Positions 1-26,600 of a stretch of 64,000 nucleotides of DNA are shown one piece after another (the stretch's first letter is position 1; each line of letters starts with the position of its first letter). The notes below the pieces were generated by a model that saw only the letters and a list, made by a program, of their open reading frames with translations, did not search any database and was not told where the DNA came from. Made by a program: the position numbers and the translations under genes. Origin of the DNA: Streptomyces sp. A 4/2 (GTDB taxonomy: Bacteria > Actinomycetota > Actinomycetes > Streptomycetales > Streptomycetaceae); assembly GCF_940670765.1 (NCBI RefSeq), contig NZ_CALNVW010000038.1, positions 1 through 64,000 of the forward strand, given 5' to 3'.

Positions 1-2842
1 GATCGGAACTCACACCCACCGGAGTCCACGAGACCTCGTACTTCAGCCGGTCCACCGCCGCACGCTCCTGGCGACGCTTACGCCACGCGGAAAGCGCCGG
101 AAGCGCTTCGCTCAGCGAAGACCCTGCCCCCAGCCCGAGCTCTGCGGCAAACAGATCGGCATCACCCCGCTCGACCGCCTCCCATATCTCGGCGTCGGCA
201 CCCACACCAAGCTCCGCCAGGGCAGCGGGCTTCACACGCGGCCAGTAGCGCTCGCGCTGGAAGACATACGTCGGCAGGTCGACGGCGACCGCACCCGTGG
301 GCGCGTAGAACCCCTGCCAGTCCACCGGACAACCATCCACCCACAACCGGCCCAACCCCATCACCGCAGTCAGCGGCTCCGAACGCTTACGGTGCAGCAA
401 CGGCACCGCAAGCACGTCATCACCACAGGTCTCACCGACCGCGCCCACCAGACTCGCGTCAGGACCAACCTCCACGAACCGGGACACACCCAGGGCCTGA
501 AGCCGGGTCACCGCATCCGCGAACCTGACCGTCCCACGCACCTGATCCACCCAATACCGCCCCGTGAACTCCTCCACCAACTCACCCGTCAGCGTCGAGA
601 CCACAGGAATCTGCGGGCGATGTATCTCCATGCCAGAAGCCACATCCCCGAACGCCTCCAACATCGGATCCATCAGGACCGAATGGAACGCGTGACTCAC
701 CTCCAACCAGCGCCCCTCACGGGCGGACAGAGACGCAGCGACGGACTCAACAGCCGTACGCTCGCCCGACAGAACCACCTGGCCAGGAGCGTTCACCGCA
801 GCGATGGACACACCCTCGACCAGAAGCGGCGTGACCTCCTCCGCAGACGCCCGCACCGCCCACATCACACCCCCCTCAGGCAACGCCTCCATCAACCCGG
901 CACGCGCCGCCACCAAACGACACGCATCCCCCAGAGACAACCCACCCGCCACATACGCAGCAGCCAACTCACCCACCGAATGACCCACCACATAATCCGG
1001 CCGCACACCCCACGACTCCACCAGCCGGAACAACGCCACCTCGATAGCGAACAGCGCAGGCTGTGCCCAACCCGTCCGCCCCAACGCCACCCCGTCCCCG
1101 AACATCACCTCACGCAGCGGACGGTCGAGCAGCACGTCGAAATGCCCACACACCTCACCCAACACAGCACCGAACAACGGGAACGCCTCAGCCAACTCCC
1201 GCCCCATACCAACCCGCTGCCCACCCTGACCCGAGAAGACGAACCCGGTCAGTCCCTCACGTACCGTTCCTGAGATTCCGGTCCCAGCCGATGCCGTTCC
1301 CTCGGCCAGTTCCCGGAGTCCGGAGCGCAGTTCTTCCGTGTTCGTGCCGAGTACGACGGCACGGTGTTCAAGGCCCGAGCGGGTCGTCGCCAGTGACAGG
1401 CCCACGTCCACGCCCGCAGCTCCCCGCACCGCGGAGGCCAGCCGGGCCGCCTGTGCGGGCACAGCTGCGGCGGTCTTCGCCGAGACCAGCCACGGGATCA
1501 CCGGCAACGCGACACCGGGGACAGCAGCCTCCGGTGCGTCGGCAGCCGCGTCCTCGTCGTCGGGTGTCCCGATCGGAGGTGCTTCTTCGATGATCACGTG
1601 TGCGTTGGTGCCGCTGACGCCGAACGCGGACACACCGGCCCGCCGCGGCCGGTCCGTCTCCGGCCAGGCCCGACCCTCGGCAAGCAGTTCCACCGCGCCA
1701 GCCGACCAGTCCACGTGCGACGACGGCATACCCACATGCAGCGACTTGGGCATGGCCCCGTGGCGCATCGCCTGCACCATCTTGATGACCCCGGCCACAC
1801 CCGCCGCAGCCTGGGTGTGACCGATGTTCGACTTCACCGAACCCAGCCACAACGGCTCACCGTCCCGGCGGTCCTGGCCGTATGTGGCGAGCAGCGCCTG
1901 CGCTTCGATCGGGTCACCCAACGACGTACCCGTACCGTGCGCCTCCACCACATCCACATCGGAGGCCGACAGCCGGGCGCTAGACAGGGCCTGGCGGATC
2001 ACTCGCTGCTGCGAGGGACCGTTCGGCGCCGTCAGACCGTTGGACGCACCGTCCTGGTTGACCGCCGAGCCTCTGACGACTGCCAGCACCCGCCGGCCAT
2101 GACGCCGCGCGTCGGACAGCCGCTCCAGTACGAGAACGCCCACGCCCTCGCCCCAGCCCGTACCGTCCGCATCGTCCGAGAACGCCTTGCACCGGCCGTC
2201 CGTGGACAGGCCGCCCTGCCGGGCGAATTCGACGAAGGCCGCCGGTGTCGACATCACCGTCACACCACCGGCCATGGCGAGAGAGCACTCGCCGGAGCGC
2301 AGCGACTGCACGGCCATGTGCAGCGCCACCAGCGACGACGAACATGCGGTGTCCACGGTGACCGCCGGGCCCTCAAGGCCCAGCGCGTACGAGACCCGGC
2401 CGGACAGGACGCTGCCCGAACTGCCGGTCATCACATAGCCGTCGACGCCGTCGGCAGCCGACAGACGGGTGTCGTATCCGGACGGAGAACCGCCCACGAA
2501 GACACCGACGCGGTCGCCCTTCAGGGACAGCGGTGCGATTCCGGCGTGCTCCAGCGCCTCCCAGGAGCACTCCAGGAGCAGGCGCTGCTGGGGGTCCATG
2601 GCCAGGGCCTCGCGCGGCGCGATGCCGAAGAGCCCGGCGTCGAAGTCGGCGACGTCGTGAACGAATCCGCCCCGGGTCGATGCGTCGACGCCCGGCAGTC
2701 CGGTGAGGTCCCAGCCGCGGTCCAGCGGTACCGCACCGAGGGCGTCGACGCCACCGTCGACAAGCTCCCACAGGTCGTCCGCGGAACGGACGCCGCCCGG
2801 GAAACGGCAGTTCATCGCCACGATCGCGATGGGTTCCCGGGC
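1..2842 (-). other. PKS module 11, incomplete: KS-AT(malonyl)-[KR start]
   Basis: The KS Cys codon is at 2342-2344. The AT has GHSVGELAAAY and VSHAFH, so malonyl. After the post-AT linker the sequence reaches the KR structural start (LKYEVSWTPV) at the left edge, so the catalytic KR, any ER and the ACP are unseen. The AT stretch from about 330 to 1250 uses GTG, TTG, CGT and GGT codons more than the flanking KS. Confidence 0.85.
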
Positions 2843-2932
2843 CGCGTCCTCCACCTCACGAAGACGCTGGCGCGTCTCGTGAAGGTCGGCCGTTGTCCAC
2901 TTGAGGTAGTCGCGAAGCTTGTCCTCGTTCAC
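1..2932 (-). CDS. Modular type I PKS E (module 11), partial at the left edge
   Basis: About 977 codons are present and the gene runs off position 1 without a stop. It starts at a GTG (2932) preceded by AGGAG 11 nt upstream, and this gives the conserved N-terminal docking helix beginning MNEDKLRDYLKWTTADL. Domains in order: docking coiled coil (residues 1-32); KS (about 33-450) with catalytic Cys197 in TACSSSL and both His motifs (EAHGTGT, KSNIGH); AT with GHSVGE and the HAFH motif, predicting malonyl-CoA; a post-AT linker; then the start of a ketoreductase structural half (YEVSWTPV) at the edge. The AT is followed directly by that KR start, so I see no DH. It lies 58 bp after PKS D and belongs to the same transcription unit. 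It is the fifth synthase of the line, and further modules or the chain-releasing domain must lie to the left. Confidence 0.95.
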   Translation of the reverse strand, partial: MNEDKLRDYLKWTTADLHETRQRLREVEDAAREPIAIVAMNCRFPGGVRSADDLWELVDGGVDALGAVPLDRGWDLTGLPGVDASTRGGFVHDVADFDAGLFGIAPREALAMDPQQRLLLECSWEALEHAGIAPLSLKGDRVGVFVGGSPSGYDTRLSAADGVDGYVMTGSSGSVLSGRVSYALGLEGPAVTVDTACSSSLVALHMAVQSLRSGECSLAMAGGVTVMSTPAAFVEFARQGGLSTDGRCKAFSDDADGTGWGEGVGVLVLERLSDARRHGRRVLAVVRGSAVNQDGASNGLTAPNGPSQQRVIRQALSSARLSASDVDVVEAHGTGTSLGDPIEAQALLATYGQDRRDGEPLWLGSVKSNIGHTQAAAGVAGVIKMVQAMRHGAMPKSLHVGMPSSHVDWSAGAVELLAEGRAWPETDRPRRAGVSAFGVSGTNAHVIIEEAPPIGTPDDEDAAADAPEAAVPGVALPVIPWLVSAKTAAAVPAQAARLASAVRGAAGVDVGLSLATTRSGLEHRAVVLGTNTEELRSGLRELAEGTASAGTGISGTVREGLTGFVFSGQGGQRVGMGRELAEAFPLFGAVLGEVCGHFDVLLDRPLREVMFGDGVALGRTGWAQPALFAIEVALFRLVESWGVRPDYVVGHSVGELAAAYVAGGLSLGDACRLVAARAGLMEALPEGGVMWAVRASAEEVTPLLVEGVSIAAVNAPGQVVLSGERTAVESVAASLSAREGRWLEVSHAFHSVLMDPMLEAFGDVASGMEIHRPQIPVVSTLTGELVEEFTGRYWVDQVRGTVRFADAVTRLQALGVSRFVEVGPDASLVGAVGETCGDDVLAVPLLHRKRSEPLTAVMGLGRLWVDGCPVDWQGFYAPTGAVAVDLPTYVFQRERYWPRVKPAALAELGVGADAEIWEAVERGDADLFAAELGLGAGSSLSEALPALSAWRKRRQERAAVDRLKYEVSWTPVGVSSD

Positions 2933-2990
2933 TTACGGACCGTCTCCTGTAGGCGTCGCCACGGGAATCGGTAGCTTCGGCGCACCCGCC

Positions 2991-17609
<14,619 letters not shown>

Positions 17610-17610
17610 C

Positions 17611-20600
17611 TCAGCTTTCCCGTGAATCGGTGTCGGTGCCGAGTGCCAACTCGACGAGATCGGCCACATTCATGCCTTCGAACCGGTCCACGCCGTCGTC
17701 GGCCGCGTCGTCGGCTCCGGCTTCGGTTCCGGCGTCGGCTCCGGTCCGTTCCGGGGTCGCCGCGAGTTCGAGCAGCGCGTCGAGGAGTCCCCGCTCGCGC
17801 AGCCGGTTCAGCGGGATGGACCGCAGGGTCGCCCAGGTCGCCGCTTCCTCGGCGCTCTGCGCCGGGGCCTCGGTGCCCGCGCCGAAGAGCCGTGTCACCA
17901 GGTAGCGGACCAGGGCGGGGAACGTCGGATGGTCGAAGACCAGGGTCGTCGGCAGCTTCAGTCCGGTGACCGCGGAGAGCCGGTTCCGCAGGGCCACCAC
18001 AGTCAGCGAGTCGAAGCCCAGCTCCCTGAGCGGGCGGTCGATGTGCATCTCGGCGGCCGACCCGTGCCCGAGCGCCACGGCTGCCTCCCGCCGTACCCGG
18101 TCGAGCAGCAGTCGCTGCCGCTCGCCGTCGGCCAGGGCGGCCAGTTCGCCGACGAGTTCCGGCTCTCCGACGTCGGCGGTGCCGACGGTGTCCGCTTCGG
18201 CCAGTGCCTGTCTGGCCTCGGCGACACCGAGGATCAGTGGCCTGCTCCTGGCCGCGTGGTACGTCGGCGCGAAGGCCTTCCAGCCGATGTCGGCGACCAC
18301 CAGGTTTCCGTCCCGGCGGCCGACCGCGTCGGCCAGCACGCCCACCGCGAGCTCCGGGTCCATCTGCCGGTTGCCGAGCCGGCGCAGCTGGGTGGCGGTG
18401 TCCTCGTCCACCATCCCGCCGCCGCCCCAGGCGCCCCAGGCCAGCGACACCATGGGCAGTCCCGCGGCCCGGTGTTCGGCGGCGAAGGCGTCGAGGTAGG
18501 CGTTGGCCGCCCCGTACCCGATGCGTCCGGCGTTCCCCCAGGTGCCCGCGCCGGAGGAGAACAGGACGAAGGTGTCCAGCTCCAGACCGGCCGCGTGGGC
18601 GGTGAGATGGCGGGCGCCCGCGACCTTCGGTCCGAGCACCGAGGCCAGTTCGCCGGAGGTGAGGTCGTCGACGGACATCTCCCGGCCGCTGGTCCCGGCC
18701 GCGTGCAGTACCGCGCGGACCGGTGGCCCGTCGACGGCGACCTTGGCGAACAGGGTGGCGACCGCCTCCCCGTCGGTGAGGTCGCAGGCTTCGATGACCA
18801 CCTCCGTGCCGAGGTCGATCAGTTCGTCGTGGAGTTCGGCCATGCCCTCGGCGGCGGACCCGCGCCGGCTGACCAGGACGACCCGGTCGGCGCCCGAGCG
18901 GGCCGCCCACCTGGCGAGGTGGCCGCCGAGCGCCCCGGTTCCGCCGGTGATCAGTACGGTGTCCCGGGGGCGCCACGGCGCCGAAGGGCCCTTGACGGGC
19001 GCGCGGACCAGTCGGCGGGCCGACACCCCGTCGGCCCTGATCGCGAGTTGCTCCTCACCCGTCGCACCGCTGAGGACGGCGCACAACTCCTCGCCGCTCT
19101 CCCGGCCGAGAACGGCAGGAAGATCGATCAACCCGCCCCAGCGGCGCGGCAGGTCAAGCCCGAGCACCACGCCCGCGCCCCACATCAGCGCCTGGGTCGG
19201 ACGCCGCGGCGGGTCGTCCTGGCCGGTACCGACCGCTCCCGAGGTCGCGACCCAGAAGGGTGCCTCGCTCTCCAGGACGGTCAGCGCGCGGACGGCGGCC
19301 AGGCAGAGCCGGAGTCCGGTGGGGAGCACGGCGTACCCATCGGCCGGGGTCTCGTCGAGGCCGGTGAGGCAGAGCACCCCGGCGAGAGGGGTGGCACCGC
19401 ACGCGGTGCGGATCCGGTCGGCGAGGCGGTTCGCTTCCCCCTCCGAAGCCCCCGGTCCATCCGTCAAGTCCCCTGTATTCAGGGGGAGTTCGGTGACCTG
19501 GGCTCCTGCGGCGGCCAGCGCGCGGACCGCTTCGTCCACCAGGTCTGCCGTGGCCTGCTCGGTGCCGGTGCCGGTGCCGGTGTCGCTTTCGCTGTCGGTA
19601 CCAGTCCCGGAGCGCAGTACCAGCCAGTTGCCGGACAGCGAGGCCACGTCCGCGGGCCGTACCGGCACCCACTCCGTGCGGTAGCGCCAGGTGTCCAGGG
19701 TGGAGCGGACCCGGCGCCCGACGTGCCAGCGGGACAGCGCGGGGAGCACCGTCTCCAGCTCCTGACGGCCCAGGCCGATCCGTTCGGCGACCGCGTCGAC
19801 GTCCTGCTCCTGCACGGCCTGCCAGAACTCGTCCTCCTGCGGGTCCGCGGCGGTCTCCGGGGCCGGTTCGTCGAACTCCGGCCAGAACCGCTGCCGGTGG
19901 AAGGCGTACGAGGGCAGGTCCACCGGCTGCGCGTCGGTGCCGTCGAAGACGCGGCGCCAGTCGACCGCGGCACCGACCGCGTACGCCTCCCCGAGGGACC
20001 GGAGGAAACGGGGGAGCCCGCCGTCCTGGCGGCGGAGCGAGCCGACCGCGCAGCCGCCCGCACCGCGCTCACCGCTACCGCTGTCACCGTCGGCCAGAGT
20101 CTCCTCGACGGCGCTGGTGAGGACCGGGTGCGCGCTCACCTCGATCATCGGTCCGAAGCCCTGCTCCGCGAGTGCCCGGACGGATTCGGCGAAGCGCACC
20201 GGCCGGCGCAGGTTCGCGAACCAGTAACCGGCGTCGAGCGGAAGGCTGTCCGCCCAGTCGGCGGTCACCGTGGAGAAGAACGGCACCTCCGGCGCCCCGG
20301 CGGCGACCGGGCCCAGCACGTCCGCGAGGCGGTCCTCGATGGCGTCCGCGTGCGACGAGTGCGAGGCGTAGTTGATGGGCACGCGCTTGGTACGGATGCC
20401 CAGGTCGCGGCAGTCGGAGACGAAGGACTCCAGCGCGTCGTCGTCCCCGGAGACCACGACGGCGCGGGGGCTGTTGACCGCACCGAGGACCAGCCGGTCC
20501 GCGTACGGCTGCAGCAGTTCCTCCGTCCGGGCGGGGGACGCCTCGACCGACACCAGGCCGCCGCGTCCGGCGAGCGCGGTGACCTCGCGCCCGCGCAGAC

Positions 20601-23600
20601 ACACGACCCGGGCGGCGTCGCGCAGCGAGAGCGCACCGGCGAAGCAGGCCGCCGCCATCTCGCCCTGCGAGTGTCCGACGACGGCGGCGGGCCGCACTCC
20701 GTGGGCCTGCCACAGCTCGGCGAGCGAGACGGTGACCGCGAACGTCGCGGGCTGCACCACGTCGTCGCCCTCCAGGCCCGGCGCACCGGGTGCACCGCGC
20801 AGTACGTCCGTGAGCTTCCAGTCGACGAACTCCGACAGCGCCCTCTCGCAGCGGGCGACGGACGCGGCGAAGACCGGCGAGGAGTCGAGCAACTCGGCGG
20901 CCATACCGGCCCATTGGGACCCCTGTCCGGGGAAGACGAAGACCGGCTTGGTACCCGGCCCGGCGACGCCCTCGACGAGGTTGCCGATCGGCTCACCGGC
21001 CGCCAGGGCGCGCAGTCCGTCGAGCAGTTCCGCCCGGTCGGAGCCGACGATCACCGCCCGGTGGTCGAACGGGGACCGCGTGGTGACCAGCGACAGGCCG
21101 ACGTCGGCCGGGGCCAGGACCTGCGCCCTCGGGAGCAGCCGGGCCGCCTGCCTGCGCAGGGCGGGCACGCTCGGCGCGGACAGCGGCCAGACGACGGGCA
21201 CGGGCCGGTGCCCGCCGCCGGACCCGGCCGGGCCGGTCGCCTCGGTCGCGGTCACCTCGGTCGCGATCGGATCGGCCCCCGTCACGCCGGTCCCGGCCGT
21301 GTCGCTCAAGGCCGTGTCGCTCAAGGCCGTGTCGGTCCCGGCCCGGTCGGCCCCGGTCCGGTCGGTCCCGGTCCGGTCGGTCCCGGTCCGGTCGGTCCCG
21401 GTCCGGTCCTTCCGTACGTCCTCGTCGGCCGCCTGCTCCAGCACCACATGGGCGTTGGTGCCACTGATCCCGAAGGACGACACAGCGGCGCGGCGCGGGC
21501 GTCCGGTGTCCGGCCAGTCCTGGTTCCGGTCCAGCAGCCGTACCGCGCCGTCCTCCCAGTCCACCCGGGACGACGGCGCGTCCAGGTGCAGGATCTTCGG
21601 CAGTACCCCGTGCCGCATGGCCATCACGGTCTTGATGACGCCCGCGACCCCCGCCGCCGCCTGGGTGTGGCCCAGGTTCGACTTGAGCGCCCCGACCAGC
21701 AGGGGCACGTCGGCCGGCCGGTCCTGGCCGTACGTGGCGATCAGCGCCTGCGCCTCGATGGGATCGCCCAGCGGGGTCCCCGTACCGTGCGCCTCCACGG
21801 TGTCGATGTCGACGGCGTCGAGCCCGGAGTTCGCCAGTGCCTGGCGGATCACCCGCTGCTGCGAGGGGCCGTTGGGCGCGGTCAGGCCGTTGGACGCGCC
21901 GTCGGAGTTCACCGCGGACCCTCGGACGACGCCCAGCACCTGGTGTCCGTTGCGGCGGGCGTCGGAGAGCCGTTCCAGCAGGAGGAGCCCCACGCCCTCG
22001 CCCCAGCTCGTACCGTCCCCGCCCTCCGCGAAGGGCTTGCACCGGCCGTCGGTGGCGAGGCCGCGCTGCCTGCTGAACTCCAGGAAGACCGTGGGGGTCG
22101 ACATGACGGTGGCGCCACCGGCCACCGCGAGCGAACACTCGCCGGAGCGCAGCGCGTTGGCCGCCCAGTGCATCGCCACCAGGGACGAGGAGCAGGCGGT
22201 GTCGACGGTGACGGCCGGGCCTTCGAGCCCGTACGTGTAGGCGATACGGCCGGAGGCGACGCTGCCCGCGCTGCCATTGCCCAGATGGCCCTCCAGGTCG
22301 TGCTTGCGCCCGTGCAGCAGAACCGGGTAGTCGGTGTACATCAGGCCGACGAACACTCCGGTTCTGCTGCCCCTCAGCGAGCGGGCCGGGATTCCGGCCC
22401 GCTCGAACAACTCCCAGGAGGATTCGAGCAGGAGGCGCTGCTGCGGGTCCATGGCGAGCGCCTCGCGCGGCGATATCCCGAACAGCGACGGGTCGAACAG
22501 GTCGGCCCCCGCCAGGAAGCCGCCCTCGCGCACGTAGCTGGTGCCCGCCTGTTCCGGGTCCGGGTCGAAGAGGCCGTCGATGTCCCAGCCGCGGTTGTCC
22601 GGCATCGGCACGATGGCGTCCTCGCCACGCAGCACCAGCTCCCACAGCTCTTCGGGCGACTCGACACCGCCGGGCAGTCGGCAGGCCATGCCCACGATCG
22701 CGATCGGCTCCTCGGGGTCGGCGCCGCCCGTCGCGGGCACGGCGGCGGCGCGGTCCCCGGGTACGGCCTCCCCGTCGCCCGACAGTGACTCCAGGTGCGC
22801 CGCCAGCGCGGCCGGGGTGGGCTGGTCGAAGATCACCGAGGCGGGCAGCCGGACGCCGGTCTCCTCGCTGAGCTGGTTGCGCAGTTCGACCGCCATCAGC
22901 GAGTCGAAGCCCAGCTCGGAGAAGGCCCGGTCGGAGTCGACGGCACTCGCCGATGGGTACCGCAGGACCGCGGCGACCCGGGAGCGTACGACATCGATCA
23001 TCGCGACCGGACGGACACCGGAGCGGGTACGGACGCCGGAAAGGGTACCGGCGCCGGGGCGGGCGGCCGTGGCGGGTACGGACACCGGCTTCCGTACCAG
23101 CCCGCGCAGCAGTGAGGGGAGGGCCAGCCGGCCCGCCTGCGCGCGCAGCAGCGAGAAGTCGAAGGCGACGGGCACCAGTCCGGCCTCGTCGCGCCGGAGA
23201 GCCGCGTCGAACAGCGCGAGCCCGTCCGGGCCGGTCAGGCTGAGCACTCCGATGCTCCCGGCGCGCTCCAGGTCCGCGTCGGTCAGGCCGCCGACCATGC
23301 CGTCGTCGCCCTCCCACAGCCCCCAGGCCAGCGACATACCGGGCAGGCCGGTACGGCGGCGGTGGTCGGCCAGCGCATCCAAGTAGGCATTGGCGGCTGC
23401 GTAGTTGCCCTGACCGGGTCCACCGAACGTACCGGCCGCCGAGGCGAACAGGACGAACGCCGAGAGGTCCGCCTCCCGGGTCAGCTCGTGCAGGTTCAGC
23501 GCGCCGGACACCTTCGGGGCCAGTACGGCGTCGATCCGTTCCGGCGTCAGGGACTGGACGATTCCGTCGTCGAGCGTGCCCGCGAGATGGATGACCGCGG

Positions 23601-26600
23601 TCAGCGGGTGGTCGGCCGGGACCGTGTCGAGCGCCGCGCCGAGCGCGGCCCGGTCCGCCACGTCGCAGGCCACGAGGGTGACTTCGGCGTCCAGGCCGAG
23701 GAGTTCGGCCGCACCGGCGGAATCCGCCCCGGAGCGGCTGATCAGCAGGAGGTGCCGGACACCGTGCACGGCCACCAGGTGCTGGCAGAGCGCACGGCCC
23801 AGCCTGCCGGTGGCGCCGGTGACCAGGACCGTGCCGTCCGGGTCGAAGGCGGCGGGTCCTGATCCGGCCTGATCCGGGCGGATCGCCCCGGGGAGCGCGG
23901 GAACCCGGGCCAGCCGGGGTGCGTACCAGCGGCCGTCCCTGACCATCAGCTGCGGTTCGTCGTACGCGACGGCCTGCGCGGTGATCACAGGTTCGGCCCC
24001 GGCCAACCCGTCGGCCACGTCGGTCCCGTCGGCCCCATTGGTCCCGTCAGCCCCATCGGCGCCATCGGTCCCGTCACCCACGTCGATCAGCACGAACCGG
24101 TCGGGGTTCTCGGACTGCGCGGAGCGGACCAGGCCCTGGACGGCCGCCGCGTGCGGGGCGATCCTGCCGCTCTCCCCCGGCAGTTGCACCGCACCACGCG
24201 TACGCAGCACGAGCGGCGTGGCGCCCATGGGTTCGGCGAGCCGGGCCTGGAGCACGGCGAGGGTGCGGTGCACGGCTTCCCGTACCGCCTCGTGCGGATC
24301 TCCGGGCAGTTCGGAGCCGCCGGGCAGGTCCACGATCTCCGGTGCTTCCGCGGGCTGTTCGGCGCCCTCGGGCAGTCCGGCGGGCAGCTCCTGCCACTCC
24401 AGCCGGAACAGAGCGTCGAAGTGGCCCGGCAACCCACCCACCCCCTGTTCGGCCAGGGGGCGCAGTTGCAGCGAGTCGACGGAGAGTACGGGGACACCGT
24501 TGCCGTCAGTGGCTGTGAGGGCGAGCGACCGGTCCGAGGGGCGGCTCAGGGTGACCCGCAAGGCGGCGGCGCCGGGCGTGCGCACCGAGACTCCGGACCA
24601 GGTGAAGGGGACCGCGGCGGTCGGGGCGTCCTCGCCCAGGGCCTGTCCGGCCGCTGCCGCGTGCAGGGCGGCGTCGAGCAGCGCCGGGTGCAACTCGTAC
24701 CGCTCGGCGTCCACTTGGTGGGTCTCGGGCAGTTCGACCTCGGCGTGGATCTGCTCTCCGCTGCGCCAGGCCGCGCGCAGTCCCCGGAACAGCGGGCCGT
24801 ACGCCAGTCCGGCGGCGGCCAGCTCCTCGTAGAGCCGCTCGGTGTCGACGGGCTCCGCACCGGGCGGTGGCCATGCGGCCGGGCCGTACTCGGTGGGGCC
24901 GTACTCGGCGAGGCCGTCACTGCCGGTGTCGGGGGCCAGCGAGCCGGTGAAGTGGCGGGTCCACGGGCGGTCCCTGCCGCCCGTTTCGGCTTCCGCGTCA
25001 CCGCTCTTCAGGTCCTGCCGGGAGTACCCGGTGACCGGCCTGCCGCCGTTCGGGTCGGCGGCGCCGATCACGACCTGGAGGGAGATCCGGTCGGTCGCGG
25101 TGAGGGCCAGCGGTTCGGTGAGGACCAGTTCGTCGACGCGGGCGCAACCGATCTGGCCACCGGCCCGCAGCGCGAGTTCGAGGAAGGCCGTGCCGGGCAC
25201 CAGGATCCGGTCGGAGACCCGGTGGTCGGCCAGCCAGGGATGGGTGCGTACGGACAGCTCGCCGCCGAACACGAACCCGTCCGCGTCGGCGCGTTCCATC
25301 CGGACGCCGAGCAGTGGGTGCCCGGCGGCGAGGTCCTGCCGGGTCAGCGGCACATCGAGCCAGAAACGGCGCCGCTGGAACGCGAAGGTGGGCAGGTCCA
25401 CGGTGGCCGCTCCGGTGCCGCCGAAGAACTCCGCCCAGTCGGGCTGCACACCGCGGGCCCACAGCTGGGCGACCGCGTCCGTCAGGGCCTGGGCCTCGGG
25501 AACGTCCTTGCGCAGCAGCGGCTGTACGAGGCACTGCTCCGGCAGGTCGTCGGCGACGGCCGCGCAGAGCGGCCCGGCGGGTCCGAGTTCGACGAAGCGG
25601 GTCGTGCCGAGCGCGTGCAGCCGTCCGATGCCGTCGGCGAAGCGCACCGCCTCGCGCACATGGCGTACCCAGTGGTCGGCGGTGAACGTGTCGACGACAT
25701 CACCGGTCAGATTGGACACGACCGGGATCCGGGGCCGCAGATACTCCACCGACTCGGCCACCGCGCGGAATTCGGCGAGCATCGGCTCCATGCGGTGCGA
25801 GTGGAAGGCATGGCTGACCGTCAGGCGGTGGGTGCCTCGCCCGGCGAACGGCTCGGCGGCCCGCAGGACCGCGTCCTCGTCGCCGGAGAGCACGACCGAA
25901 CCGGCGGCGTTGATCGCGGCGATGGACACCCCGTCGGCCGGCAGCGGTGTCACCTCCGCCTCGGTGGCGCGTACCGCGATCATCGCGCCGCCGGAGGGCA
26001 GCGCCTGCATCAGGCGACCGCGCGCGGCGACCAGTCGGCAGGCGTCCGGCAGGGACAACACGCCCGCCACGTGGGCGGCCGACAGCTCGCCGATGGAGTG
26101 ACCGATCAGCCGGTCCGGCCGCACCCCCCAGGATTCGAGCAGCCGGAAGAGAGCCACTTCCAGGGCGAACAGGGCGGGTTGTGTGTAACCGGTGCGGTCG
26201 AGCAGGCCACTCTCACCGGATCCGTCGACCGGCTCGAACATCACGGTCCGCAGCGACGGGCCGGTGCCGGTAGCGGAGTCGGCCTCCGTAGCCGTGCCGG
26301 TGTCGGGGCCGGTGTCGGGGCCGGTGTCGGGGCCGGTGTCGGGGCCGGTGTCGGTGTCGAAGTGCGCGCAGATCTCGTCGAGAGCCGCAGCGAACACCGG
26401 GAACGCCTCGTACAACTCGCGCCCCATACCGATGCGTTGGGATCCCTGACCGCTGAACATGAACGCGACGGAGCCACCGGTGGCGCGCCCGCGCACCACA
26501 CCGGGGGCGCTCTCCCCCGCGGCGATCGCGGAGAGTCCGGCGAGCAGTGCGTTCCGGTCGGTGCCGACCGCGACGGCACGGTGGTCGAGCGGCGCGCGCG

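Noticed and set aside
17610..17669. Upstream extension of PKS D by 20 residues
   Set aside because: It overlaps the end of PKS C. The ATG at 17609 gives the docking helix directly and is coupled to the PKS C stop.
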